NCBI GenBank assembly: GCA_025354865.1
Contig: JANXMB010000155.1
Span: 1-47,423, forward strand
Direction: 5' to 3'
DNA from: Acetobacteraceae bacterium
GTDB lineage: Bacteria > Pseudomonadota > Alphaproteobacteria > Acetobacterales > Acetobacteraceae
DNA: 47,423 nucleotides
The notes under the pieces were generated by a model. That model was not told the DNA's origin. It saw nothing but the letters and a program-made list of their open reading frames with translations, and did not search any database. Numbering within the stretch: position 1 is the first letter of the stretch; the number at the start of each line of letters is the position of its first letter. The position numbers and the translations under genes are program-made. Of the stretch, positions 15,647 to 23,715 are shown in pieces.

Positions 15647-16492
15647 CTATCCCACCCCCGCCATCAGTTCCCCGATTTCGTCGAGGTGCGGTCGAACGGC
15701 GTCGGCCGCATCCGAAGGGACGCTGAAGACCACCCGATCCACCCCGATATCGCGATATTTCCGCATCAGGTCGATCTCGCGCGGCGGGTACCATACGGTG
15801 ATCGGTAGCGTTGCCGGGTCGCGCCCCGCGTCGATCGCCATCCGGCGGAACAGTGGAATTTCCTCCAACAAATCCGACTTGCCCGCCGACGCGCTCGGCA
15901 GCCATCCCGTCCCGTACCGGATTGCTCGGCGGGCGGAGTAGGGGAACGAACCGCCGACGAGAATGGGCGGATGCGGCCGTTGGACGGGCTTCGGCCATGC
16001 CATCATCGGATCGAATTTTACGATGTCGCCGCGATACGATGCCGAGTCCTGCGACCAGATGGCCTTCATCGCCTCGATGCTTTCGCGCGCCCGCTTATGC
16101 CGGGTGCGAAAATCCGCGCCGTGGTTTTCGATCTCCGCCCGATTCCAGCCGTTCCCCACACCGAACAAAAACCGCCCGCCGGAGATACGATCGATCGAGG
16201 CCACCGCTTTCGCGGTCTGGATGGGATCGCGCTGCGGGATCAAACAAATCCCGGTGCCGATCTTCAACGTCGTGGTCGCGACTGCCGCAGCGGTGAGGGT
16301 CACGAACGGGTCCATGACCTCATAATACCATTGCTTCACCCCGGTCGCGGGCGGATCGGACGTTAGCACCGCTGGGATGTGGGAATGTTCGCCCGACCAA
16401 ACGGATTCGAAACCGCGTCGTTCCAGGTCCGGCGCAAGAACCTCCGGCCGTATCGAATGTTCGGTGAAAAACAACGAAATACCGAAATGCAA
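15647..16492 (-). CDS. LLM-class F420-type oxidoreductase (TIGR03619-like)
   Basis: A 281-residue luciferase-like protein. The start is taken as TTG 16492 (LHFGISLFFTEHSIRPEVLA), since relatives begin with M-K-F-G-I-S-L-F-F and a strong GGGGAGAG lies 6 bases upstream; the ATG at 16534 would add 14 foreign residues. Motifs: LERRGFESVWSGEHSHIP, LKIGTGICLIPQRDPI, IDRISGGRFLFGVGNGWNRA, RPHPPILVGGSFPYSARRAI. In actinobacteria this subfamily uses F420; whether this organism makes F420 cannot be seen here, and FMN is possible. It converges on the second luciferase-like gene with a 20-base gap. Confidence 0.83.
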   Translation of the reverse strand: MHFGISLFFTEHSIRPEVLAPDLERRGFESVWSGEHSHIPAVLTSDPPATGVKQWYYEVMDPFVTLTAAAVATTTLKIGTGICLIPQRDPIQTAKAVASIDRISGGRFLFGVGNGWNRAEIENHGADFRTRHKRARESIEAMKAIWSQDSASYRGDIVKFDPMMAWPKPVQRPHPPILVGGSFPYSARRAIRYGTGWLPSASAGKSDLLEEIPLFRRMAIDAGRDPATLPITVWYPPREIDLMRKYRDIGVDRVVFSVPSDAADAVRPHLDEIGELMAGVG

Positions 16493-16584
16493 TGCAGTCT
16501 CTCCCCGCCGTCCTATGGCGCGGGAGTTTGGCATACCGGTGCCGGATGGGCCAATATTGGTGGGACCAACGAAGGAGGCGAGGC

Positions 16585-17007
16585 GTGTCCATCCATAAAG
16601 GCGGCTGCCATTGCGGCAATCTGCGTCTGACCCTGCATCTGACGCAGGAACCGGCCGAGGTCCGGTTGCGGTCCTGCGGCTGCGGCTTTTGCCGAGCAAA
16701 TCGGACGCGAACGACGAGCGATCCGAAGGGGAGGGCGGAGATTTGGGCCGACGATTGGTCGGATGTCTCGCGCTACCGTTTCGGCACCGGCACGGCCGAT
16801 TTTTTGCTCTGCCGCCGTTGCGGCATTTATCTGGGCGCGGTGACCGAAACCCCGGCCGGCACGCGGATGGTAACCAACACGAATTGCCTGGACGATCGGG
16901 CATTGTTCGTCGGCACACCGACCCCCACCGATCACGACGGCGAAACCGTCGCGCAGCGCGTCGCTCGGCGGGCCACAATGTGGACGCCGACGATCGTGCA
17001 TGTATAG
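16585..17007 (+). CDS. GFA (CENP-V) family zinc protein
   Basis: A 140-residue protein with the glutathione-dependent formaldehyde-activating fold. Zinc ligands are seen in GGCHCGNLRL (CxC), RSCGCGFCR (CxCxxC) and LCRRCGIYLG (CxxC). The GTG at 16585 is chosen as start: AGGAGG lies six bases upstream and the family begins directly before the GxCHCG motif. GFA relatives bind glutathione adducts, but most are of unknown role and true formaldehyde activation is unproven. It is divergent from the TTG-started luciferase-like gene, with 92 bases between starts. Confidence 0.87.
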   Translation: MSIHKGGCHCGNLRLTLHLTQEPAEVRLRSCGCGFCRANRTRTTSDPKGRAEIWADDWSDVSRYRFGTGTADFLLCRRCGIYLGAVTETPAGTRMVTNTNCLDDRALFVGTPTPTDHDGETVAQRVARRATMWTPTIVHV

Positions 17008-17220
17008 AAAAATTCGTCGATTTCGATGCCGAACCGGTCCGGGTTATCGCCGCCGGAGGATCGCTACGCCGACCGGCAGAGGATATACTCGGCGTTGGTC
17101 GCTTCGCCGTCGTGGCCGATCCGCACAATGCGGTTTTCGGTCTGCTCGCTCCCGAACGGTAACCTGCCGCGCATTAACAGCGATTGCTCCGGTGCCGTCG
17201 AGCATGGCAGGAACCGACGG

Positions 17221-18186
17221 ATGTTGACACGCCGCCATATCCTCGCCGCTTCGATTCTGACCCCGATGGCCGAGGCGCATGCCGCCACCGGCAGCTTCCA
17301 GTCCTTCGTGACCGGCGTAAAGGCCGAGGCGCGTAAGGCCGGCGTGTCCGACGCGACCCTGGAACGCGCGTTCGCCGGGGTCGCACCCAATCAAAAAGTG
17401 CTGGACCGGGATCGGCATCAACCCGAATTCACCATGACCTGGGCGCGCTATAAGACCCTGGTTGTCAACGAACAGCGCATCGCCAACGGCCGGGAGATTT
17501 TCCGGCGGGAACGCGCCTTGTTCCGTCAGGTGGAAGACCGGTTCGCCGTCGGCCCCGGCGTTATCGCCGGCATTTGGGGCCTGGAATCCGGCTTCGGCGT
17601 CACCACCGGGGATTTTCATGTCGTCGAAGCCCTCGCGACCCTAGCCTGGGACGGACGTCGAGCAAGTTTCTTTCGCGGGGAGTTGATGGCGGCGCTGAAG
17701 ATCCTGGAACGCGGCGATATCGCGCCCGCCCGCATGATGGGCAGCTACGCCGGCGCCATGGGCCAGCCGCAGTTCATGCCCAGCAGCTACCTCCGCTTCG
17801 CCGTCGATTTCGAAGGCCACGGGCGGCGCGATATCTGGACCAGCCGACCGGATGTGCTGGGCTCGATTGCCAATTATCTGGCGAAATCCGGCTGGCGGGC
17901 CGGCGAAAGCTGGGGCCAGCAGGTCGCCTTGCCGCCGGGCTTCGACGTCGCCTCCGCCGGGCGGGACGCGATGCGGCCGTTGTCGGAATGGGCGCGGCAA
18001 GGGGTGCGCCCGCTCGAAGCCAATTGGCGCGGGCAGGCCGATACGCCGGCCGCCGTCGTCGCACCCGATGGTGCCGAGGGGGAGGCGTTTATAACCTACG
18101 CCAATTTCAAGGCGATCCGGCGCTACAACCCGTCCGATTTCTACGCGATCGCCGTGGGGATCGTCGGCGATCGGGTTACGGCGTGA
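17221..18186 (+). CDS. mltB: Lytic murein transglycosylase, MltB family (GH103)
   Basis: A 321-residue periplasmic enzyme that cleaves peptidoglycan between MurNAc and GlcNAc to leave 1,6-anhydroMurNAc. Start ATG 17221 gives a signal peptide MLTRRHILAASILTPMAEAH with a twin-arginine-like RR. The catalytic Glu is in GVIAGIWGLESGFG; SYAGAMGQPQFMPSSYL and RRDIWTSRPDVLGSIANYLA are family hallmarks. It lacks the PG_binding_1 domain found at the end of some relatives. It overlaps rlpA by 4 bases, starting an operon of wall enzymes (mltB-rlpA-dac-tmk). Confidence 0.92.
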   Translation: MLTRRHILAASILTPMAEAHAATGSFQSFVTGVKAEARKAGVSDATLERAFAGVAPNQKVLDRDRHQPEFTMTWARYKTLVVNEQRIANGREIFRRERALFRQVEDRFAVGPGVIAGIWGLESGFGVTTGDFHVVEALATLAWDGRRASFFRGELMAALKILERGDIAPARMMGSYAGAMGQPQFMPSSYLRFAVDFEGHGRRDIWTSRPDVLGSIANYLAKSGWRAGESWGQQVALPPGFDVASAGRDAMRPLSEWARQGVRPLEANWRGQADTPAAVVAPDGAEGEAFITYANFKAIRRYNPSDFYAIAVGIVGDRVTA

Positions 18187-19046
18187 GGCGACTTCCCATC
18201 CTGCTGGGGTTGGCGCTGCTGACCGGTTGCATACCGCCCAAGCCGGCACCGCGTTACGAATTGGGCAGCCCGTACCAGGTGCGCGGCGTCTGGTTCTACC
18301 CCAACGAGACCGACACGTTGGACGATACCGGATTGGCCTCGGTTTACGGGTTCGGCCATGCCCCCCTGACCGCGAATGGGGAGGTGTTCGACCCCGCCAT
18401 CGCCACCGCCGGGCATCCCACCGTGCAATTGCCCGCCATCGCTCGGCTGACCAATCTGGAAAATGGGCGTTCCATCCTGGTGCGTATCAACGATCGTGGC
18501 ATCGGCAACCCGGCGCGGTTGATCGATGTCACGCGCCGAGCGGCGGCCTTGCTGGCGATGCGGGACGGCGCGCCGACGCGGGTGCGGCTGAAACTCCTGC
18601 CGGAGGAATCCCACGCCGCCGCCGATGCTCTGCCGGGACGGCCCCGATTGGCGGTGGCGATGGCCCCGCGCGCCGCCGTCGCCGCCGTTGCCTTGGCGCC
18701 ACCGGGCACGCGGCAGGAGACCGTCCGCCCCGTCGCGGCCACCGGCCCGACCGTGTCGGACCAAGGGCCCGCGACGATCGACCGGTTGCCCGAAACGGTG
18801 ACGCAAGAACCCGCCAATCCGCGCCGATTGTGGGTGCGACTCGATACCTTCGAGGAGTACCAATATGCCGCGACACAGCGCGTCCGCATGCGCTATCTGG
18901 GCGCCACGATGGTCGAAAGCTTCGACGGTCGGGTGCACCGGTTCACGGCGCGGGTCGGCCCGTTCGATACCGCGCGCCAAGCCGAAGATACCCAGGCCGA
19001 TGCCTTTGCCCGAGGCATCCCCGATGCAAGAATTGTGGTGGAGTAA
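18183..19046 (+). CDS. rlpA: RlpA family septal-ring lytic transglycosylase lipoprotein
   Basis: A 287-residue outer-membrane lipoprotein. Start is GTG 18183, whose last two bases join the next A to form the TGA of mltB (GTGA overlap). The signal is LLGLALLTGC with lipobox L-T-G-C. The double-psi barrel (DPBB) shows LASVYGFGHAPLTANGEVFD and ILVRINDRGIGNPARLIDVT with the conserved catalytic-type Asp. A long Ala/Pro linker precedes a C-terminal SPOR-like domain (RLWVRLDTFEEYQYAATQ to the end), which binds denuded glycan at the septum. In Pseudomonas, RlpA cleaves peptide-free glycan strands. Confidence 0.9.
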   Translation: MRRLPILLGLALLTGCIPPKPAPRYELGSPYQVRGVWFYPNETDTLDDTGLASVYGFGHAPLTANGEVFDPAIATAGHPTVQLPAIARLTNLENGRSILVRINDRGIGNPARLIDVTRRAAALLAMRDGAPTRVRLKLLPEESHAAADALPGRPRLAVAMAPRAAVAAVALAPPGTRQETVRPVAATGPTVSDQGPATIDRLPETVTQEPANPRRLWVRLDTFEEYQYAATQRVRMRYLGATMVESFDGRVHRFTARVGPFDTARQAEDTQADAFARGIPDARIVVE

Positions 19047-19054
19047 CGATTGCC

Positions 19055-20281
19055 ATGTTGACCCGCCGTCTCGCCGTACTGGCTGCGACCTTGACCGGAT
19101 CGTTGCCGGCCTTCGCGCAGCAGAAGAAGCCCGCGCATCCGCCGGCCCCGCATCCGCTGGCGGCGAAGCCGCGCGCCAAGGAAGCCGTGCCCACCGGTTC
19201 GCCCGCGACCTCGCCTTTGGGACCGGTCGATACCGCCGCCAAATGGGCGATCGCCATCGATTTCACGACCGGTGCCACCTTGTTGGAAAAAGCCGCCGAT
19301 GAGGAAATGCCGCCGTCCTCGATGACCAAGCTGATGACCATCTATCTGGTCTACGAACGCCTCAAGCAGGGGCGGCTGAAGCTGGACGACGAACTCACGG
19401 TGTCGGAACGCGCCTGGAAAATGGGCGGTTCCAAAATGTTCGTGCAGGTCGGCTCCCAGGTGAAGGTCGAGGACCTGATCCGCGGCACGATCGTGCAATC
19501 GGGCAACGACGCCACCGTCGTCCTGGCCGAGGCGCTGGCCGGATCCGAGGAACAATTCGCCGAGGCGATGAACGCTAAAGCTCGGGCCATGGGCCTGAAG
19601 CACAGCCAATTCCGCAACGTCACCGGTTGGCCCGATCCCGACCAACACATGAGCGTGCGCGACATCGCCTCGGTGGCCCGCCGGATTATCGCGGATTTCC
19701 CCGAATATTATCACTACGATGCCGAAAAATCGTTCAAATACAATGGAATAGATCAAGGAAACCGCAATCCGATGGTGCAAAAAGGCACCGCCGACGGGTT
19801 GAAAACCGGCCATACCGATGCCGGCGGATACGGGCTGGCGGCCAGCGCCATCCGCAACGGGCGCCGCATCGTATTGGTGCTGAACGGCATGGCATCGATG
19901 CGCGAACGGGCGGAAGAAGGCGAGCGCCTGATGGACTGGTGCTTCGCCAATTTCGAAGACGTCACCCTGTTCACCGCCGGCGACACGATCGAACGAGCAC
20001 CCGTCTGGCTTGGCATCGCCAAGGATGTGCCGCTCGTCGCGGGCATGGACCTGACCGTCACCCTGCCGCGCAATTGGCGCGACAACGCGCTGGTGAAGCT
20101 GGCCTACGACGCCCCCGTCAAAGCCCCGATCGCCAAGGGCGATGTGCTGGGCAAGCTGACATTGGGCGGGAAAGGCATCCCGGGGATGGAGGTACCGCTG
20201 CTGGCCGGCGCCGATGTGCCGCGCCTCGGACTGCCGGGGCGGGCGATGGCCATGCTATCGCGCCTCACAGGCGGCGGCTAG
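19055..20281 (+). CDS. dacA: D-alanyl-D-alanine carboxypeptidase (PBP5/6-type, peptidase S11)
   Basis: A 408-residue penicillin-binding protein that trims the terminal D-Ala from wall pentapeptides. Signal peptide MLTRRLAVLAATLTGSLPAF then a Pro/Ala/Lys-rich linker. All three active-site motifs are present: S89-M-T-K92, S149-G-N151 and K250-T-G252 (KTGHTDAGG). A C-terminal PBP5-type beta domain follows (RAPVWLGIAKDVPLVAG, then VPLLAGADVPRLG). The end (LPGRAMAMLSRL) may be the amphipathic membrane anchor. It lies 8 bases after rlpA and 4 bases before tmk. The exact paralogue (dacA/C/D/F) is not certain. Confidence 0.92.
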   Translation: MLTRRLAVLAATLTGSLPAFAQQKKPAHPPAPHPLAAKPRAKEAVPTGSPATSPLGPVDTAAKWAIAIDFTTGATLLEKAADEEMPPSSMTKLMTIYLVYERLKQGRLKLDDELTVSERAWKMGGSKMFVQVGSQVKVEDLIRGTIVQSGNDATVVLAEALAGSEEQFAEAMNAKARAMGLKHSQFRNVTGWPDPDQHMSVRDIASVARRIIADFPEYYHYDAEKSFKYNGIDQGNRNPMVQKGTADGLKTGHTDAGGYGLAASAIRNGRRIVLVLNGMASMRERAEEGERLMDWCFANFEDVTLFTAGDTIERAPVWLGIAKDVPLVAGMDLTVTLPRNWRDNALVKLAYDAPVKAPIAKGDVLGKLTLGGKGIPGMEVPLLAGADVPRLGLPGRAMAMLSRLTGGG

Positions 20282-20285
20282 GCGC

Positions 20286-20909
20286 TTGTTCATCACCCTG
20301 GAAGGCGGGGAGGGCGCGGGCAAATCCACCCAGGCCGCGCTGTTGGCCGATGCCCTGTGCGCGCGCGGCCACGCGGTGCTGCGGACGCGCGAACCCGGTG
20401 GCGCCCCCGGCGCCGAATTTCTGCGCAATGTCCTGCTTGGCGGCACCATCGACTGGTCGTCCCGAGCCGAGACCCTGCTGCACTTCGCCGCTCGGGTCGA
20501 GCACGTGGAAAAAACCATCCGGCCCGCCTTGGCTGCCGGGATGTGGGTGGTGTGCGATCGGTTCTACGACTCGACCCTGGCGTATCAAGGATATGGGCAA
20601 GGCGCCGATCGCGGTTTCATCGCGACCTTGGCCGGGTTGGTGGGGCTGGTGCCCGATTTGACGCTGGTCCTGGATGTGCCGGACGCTGTGGGAGCCGACC
20701 GCCTGCGCGGGCGCGGCGGCGCGGCGGATCGGTACGAGAAACTGGACGCGGCGTTCCACCAGCGGGTCAACGACGGTTTCCGATCGATTGCGGCCTCGGC
20801 GCCGGAGCGCTGTGTGGTGGTGCCGGCGGGCGCGGATATCCAGACCGTGCAATCCGCCGTGCTGGCAGCCGTCGACGGACGAAGCCGACTCGCTCTGATC
20901 GCGCGTTAG
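20286..20909 (+). CDS. tmk: Thymidylate kinase
   Basis: Makes dTDP from dTMP. The 207-residue protein has P-loop LEGGEGAGKSTQ, the DR motif VVCDRFYDSTLAYQGYG (usually DRF.DS..AYQG) and TREPGGAPGAEFLR. No ATG fits: the family begins with x-F-I-T-x-E-G, so TTG 20286 (LFITLEGGEG) is taken, 4 bases after the carboxypeptidase stop. The longer frame from ATG 20214 would overlap that gene with non-homologous sequence. The lid region RLRGRGGAADRYE is short, without extra basic residues seen in some types. Its stop codon TAG is made by the palindromic repeat that follows. The usual partner holB does not follow. Confidence 0.92.
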   Translation: MFITLEGGEGAGKSTQAALLADALCARGHAVLRTREPGGAPGAEFLRNVLLGGTIDWSSRAETLLHFAARVEHVEKTIRPALAAGMWVVCDRFYDSTLAYQGYGQGADRGFIATLAGLVGLVPDLTLVLDVPDAVGADRLRGRGGAADRYEKLDAAFHQRVNDGFRSIAASAPERCVVVPAGADIQTVQSAVLAAVDGRSRLALIAR

Positions 20910-20960
20910 ACCATGATCGTTTGAGGTTGCACGCGATCTCGGCGTTGGATCATGGTCTAA
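20906..20960 (+). repeat. Palindromic intergenic repeat, copy 1 (TTAG-ended)
   Basis: TTAGACCATGATC (20906-20918) and GATCATGGTCTAA (20948-20960) are perfect 13-base inverted arms around an inner GAGGTTG...GATCTC part. The first four bases hold the tmk stop codon. It aligns, arm and core, with copy 2 read on the other strand (shared TTAGA..RTGATCG..TGAGGTTG). It could form a strong hairpin and end transcription. Confidence 0.75.
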
Positions 20961-21024
20961 GCCTTTGTTTGAGAGGGTGATTCACGCCCGAGGTTGAAGT
21001 CAACCTCAGGCGATCACGCTCTAA
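20961..21024 (-). repeat. Palindromic intergenic repeat, copy 2 (TTAG-ended)
   Basis: On the minus strand it begins TTAGAGCGTGATCGCC at 21024, runs through a perfect 8-bp inner hairpin GAGGTTGA-CT-TCAACCTC (20990-21007) and closes with an imperfect copy of the outer arm (TGAATCACCCTCTCAA). The outer TTAG carries the stop codon of mltG. It lies directly against copy 1, in the opposite orientation, so the two fill the gap between convergent tmk and mltG. Confidence 0.72.
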
Positions 21025-22013
21025 TCCGGGCTTCCGCGCGCCGCTTTGGCCGACTGCGCCGTGCGCCATTTCGCGACATTCCGCTCATGCGCGTCGCGTG
21101 TGGCTGCGAAGGCGTGGCCACCGGTTCCGTCGGCGACGAAATACAGATCGTCGCTGGGTTGCGGGTGCAGGACGGCCTGGATGCTCGCCAACGACGGGGC
21201 GCAGATCGGGGTCGGGGGCAGGCCCGCATTGCGATACGTGTTGAACGGATCGTCGCGATCGAGGTCCGCCCGCGTCAGCTTATGGTCGAGCACGCCGGTG
21301 CCGTCGCTCGCGGCATAGGCCACGGTGGGATCGGCTTGCAGGCGCATTCCGATCCGCAGCCGGTTCAGATAGACGGCGGCGACATGGGCGCGTTCTTCCG
21401 GTTTCGCGGTTTCCCGCTCTACGATGCTGGCCAGAATCAGGGCCTCTTTGGCGGTGCCGAGCGGAAATCCCGCCGCCCGTCCGGCCCATGCGGTGTCGAG
21501 CGCGCGGGTCATCGCCGTACGGGCGCGGGCCAGGATCGACTCGCGGGTGGCGCCGTATTCGTAGGCGTAGGTCTGCGGCAGGACACTGGCTTCTTCGAAG
21601 CGCTTGACCTCCCCCGTCGTGGCCTCGGCCTTGCCGGCGAGGGCGGCGATTTGGAAGGCGGTCAAGCCCTCGGGGATCGCCAACCGGTGCTCGACCGGAT
21701 GGGCAGTGCGTAGGATCGCCAGCACCTGGTTCAGCGAGGCGTGTGCGGGGAAAGCGAACTCGGCGGCATGCAGCGCGCCGTCGTTGCGGGTCAGCCAGGC
21801 AACCGCCCGAAAACGCAGGACGCTGTCGATCGCGCCTGCCTCGATCAGGCCCATTGCCAGCCGGTCGATGCCGCCGCGCGTGACCACGATGTCGCTTACT
21901 TTCGCCAGCGGCCCGGGTCGGTCGCGCATGGTTGCGACCCAGACCCATCCGCCCCAGGCGCCACCGCCCAAAAGCAGCAGCGCCAGTCCGAGCCGCAGCC
22001 CTAACCGTCTCAG
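21021..22013 (-). CDS. mltG: Endolytic murein transglycosylase MltG
   Basis: MltG cuts nascent glycan strands at the inner membrane. After one N-terminal membrane segment (LRLGLALLLLGGGAWGGWVW) come the LysM-like part and YceG domain: IPEGLTAFQIAALA, FPLGTAKEALILASIVERET with the catalytic Glu, AAVYLNRLRIGMRLQADPTV, and DDPFNTYRNAGLPPTPICAP near the end. No ATG, GTG or TTG stands before the membrane segment in this frame; CTG 22013 overlaps the fabF stop (CTGA) and is my best start, giving 330 aa. Its stop TAG is inside the palindromic repeat. Downstream of fabF, as in many alphaproteobacteria. Confidence 0.87.
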   Translation of the reverse strand: MRRLGLRLGLALLLLGGGAWGGWVWVATMRDRPGPLAKVSDIVVTRGGIDRLAMGLIEAGAIDSVLRFRAVAWLTRNDGALHAAEFAFPAHASLNQVLAILRTAHPVEHRLAIPEGLTAFQIAALAGKAEATTGEVKRFEEASVLPQTYAYEYGATRESILARARTAMTRALDTAWAGRAAGFPLGTAKEALILASIVERETAKPEERAHVAAVYLNRLRIGMRLQADPTVAYAASDGTGVLDHKLTRADLDRDDPFNTYRNAGLPPTPICAPSLASIQAVLHPQPSDDLYFVADGTGGHAFAATRDAHERNVAKWRTAQSAKAARGSPD

Positions 22014-23272
22014 GGTGCGCCGCGGAACACGATCGACGCGTTGGTGCCGCCGAAGCCAAAGCTGTTGGACAGAGCGACCTTGATTTTGCGTTGCTGTGCG
22101 GTCTTCGCCACCCGATCGATCGCGCTTGCCCGGCTGGGTTCGTCCAGGTTCAGGGTCGGCGGTGCGACACCGTCGCGGATGGCGAGGATGGAGAAGATCG
22201 CTTCCACCGCACCGGCCGCGCCGAGTAGATGGCCGGTCGCCGATTTGGTGGAGGACATGGCGATGTTTTTGGCATGATCGCCGAACAGGCGTTCGACCGC
22301 CTCCAACTCCAGATCGTCGCCCATCGGAGTCGAGGTGCCGTGCGCATTCACGTATTGAATATCGGTCGGCGTCAGCCCACCGTTTTTCAACGCGGCCTTC
22401 ATCGCTCGGTATGCGCCGTCGTGGCCTTCGGCGGGCGCGGTGATGTGGAAGGCGTCGCCGGACATGCCGTAGCCCGCCACTTCGGCGTAGATCTTCGCGC
22501 CGCGCTTTTTGGCGTGCTCGTATTCTTCCAGCACCACGACCCCGGCGCCTTCGCCCATCACGAACCCGTCGCGGTCTCTGTCCCAGGGACGCGACCCCGC
22601 TGTCGGATTGTCGTTGAACGCGGTGGACAAAGCGCGTGCGGCGGCAAAGCCGGCGATTCCCAACTCGCAAACCGTGGCTTCGGTGCCGCCGGCGACCATG
22701 ACATCGGCATCGCCCCACATGATCAGCCGCGCCGCGTCGCCGATGGCGTGCACGCCGGTTGCGCAGGCGGTGACGACGGAATGGTTCGGGCCTTTCAGGC
22801 CGTACTTGATCGACATATGGCCGGACGCGAGGTTGGCCAGCGCCGACGGGATGAAAAACGGCGACAGGCGCCGAATTTTGCCCTGATGCACCAGCATCGC
22901 GGCGTCGAAGATGGTTTCCAGCCCACCGATACCGGATCCGATCATGACGCCGGAGGCGCATTTATCTTCTTCGGTTTCGGGAAGCCAGCCGGAGTCCTCC
23001 ATTGCCATGGAGCCGGCCGCCATCGCGAGATGGATGAAGCGATCCATCTTCTTCTGGTCTTTGACCGGGATCCACTCGGAAACGTCGAGTTTCCCTTCGG
23101 CCACCGGTCCCGAGGGAACCTGTCCGGCGATCTTGCAGGGCACATCTTTCGTGTCGAACGAGGAGATGATGCCAATGCCCGATTCGCCAGCGATCAAGCG
23201 TCGCCAAACGTGCTCGACACCAAGCCCGAGCGGGCTGGCGATTCCCATGCCGGTCACAACCACGCGCCGCAT
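22010..23272 (-). CDS. fabF: Beta-ketoacyl-ACP synthase II
   Basis: Condenses acyl-ACP with malonyl-ACP in fatty acid elongation. The 420-residue thiolase-fold protein starts MRRVVVTGMGIASPLGLGVE (ATG 23272, AAAGGA upstream) and has the active-site Cys in SVVTACATGVHAIG, His in YVNAHGTSTPMGD, the second His and Lys region in SSTKSATGHLLGAAGAVE, and the C-terminal SFGFGGTNAS. It lies 28 bases downstream of acpP, the usual arrangement. Confidence 0.97.
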   Translation of the reverse strand: MRRVVVTGMGIASPLGLGVEHVWRRLIAGESGIGIISSFDTKDVPCKIAGQVPSGPVAEGKLDVSEWIPVKDQKKMDRFIHLAMAAGSMAMEDSGWLPETEEDKCASGVMIGSGIGGLETIFDAAMLVHQGKIRRLSPFFIPSALANLASGHMSIKYGLKGPNHSVVTACATGVHAIGDAARLIMWGDADVMVAGGTEATVCELGIAGFAAARALSTAFNDNPTAGSRPWDRDRDGFVMGEGAGVVVLEEYEHAKKRGAKIYAEVAGYGMSGDAFHITAPAEGHDGAYRAMKAALKNGGLTPTDIQYVNAHGTSTPMGDDLELEAVERLFGDHAKNIAMSSTKSATGHLLGAAGAVEAIFSILAIRDGVAPPTLNLDEPSRASAIDRVAKTAQQRKIKVALSNSFGFGGTNASIVFRGAP

Positions 23273-23300
23273 CTGCTGCGATCCTTTCGCCGTTACCGGG

Positions 23301-23537
23301 TCAGGCTTTCTGCTTTTCGATATAGTCGATCGCGTCCTTCACGGTGGCGATCTTCTCGGCGGCATCTTCCGGGATTTCGACGCTGAATTCTTCTTCGAAA
23401 GCCATCACCAATTCGACCGTATCCAGGCTGTCCGCACCCAGATCGTCGATGAACGACGCGGTGTCGGTCACTTTGCTTTCTTCGACGCCCAAGTGTTCCA
23501 CAACGATCTTCTTGATCTTGCTGGCGATCTCGCTCAT
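23301..23537 (-). CDS. acpP: Acyl carrier protein
   Basis: A 78-residue acidic helical carrier; the Ser in [19 protein letters not shown] receives 4'-phosphopantetheine. Start is ATG 23537 ([20 protein letters not shown]), the normal ACP beginning; a second ATG three codons upstream is less likely. 178 bases separate it from fabG, probably containing its own promoter, as ACP needs high expression. fabF follows. Confidence 0.97.
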   Translation of the reverse strand: MSEIASKIKKIVVEHLGVEESKVTDTASFIDDLGADSLDTVELVMAFEEEFSVEIPEDAAEKIATVKDAIDYIEKQKA

Positions 23538-23715
23538 CGGCTCCAAAACTCCTGACTGGGGTCCCGCGTGTTCAAGTGCGTCCGGACCCGATTATGGGCG
23601 GGGACAATCCCGACCCGTTCTATTTCGCCTATCCGGTTGCGCCCAGCATCCGCCCAAGGCAGTAGCTGGCGCTTAGCATGGTCCGGTTAGCCTGGAAAGC
23701 TTCGCGGGGAAACCC

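Noticed and set aside
17000-17220. Open frame running into mltB from 17026
   Set aside because: Adds 65 residues without protein character before a clean signal peptide at 17221.
21021-22961. A 646-codon frame suggesting an N-terminally extended MltG
   Set aside because: The extension is an out-of-frame reading of fabF on the same strand; real MltG homology begins at the membrane segment.
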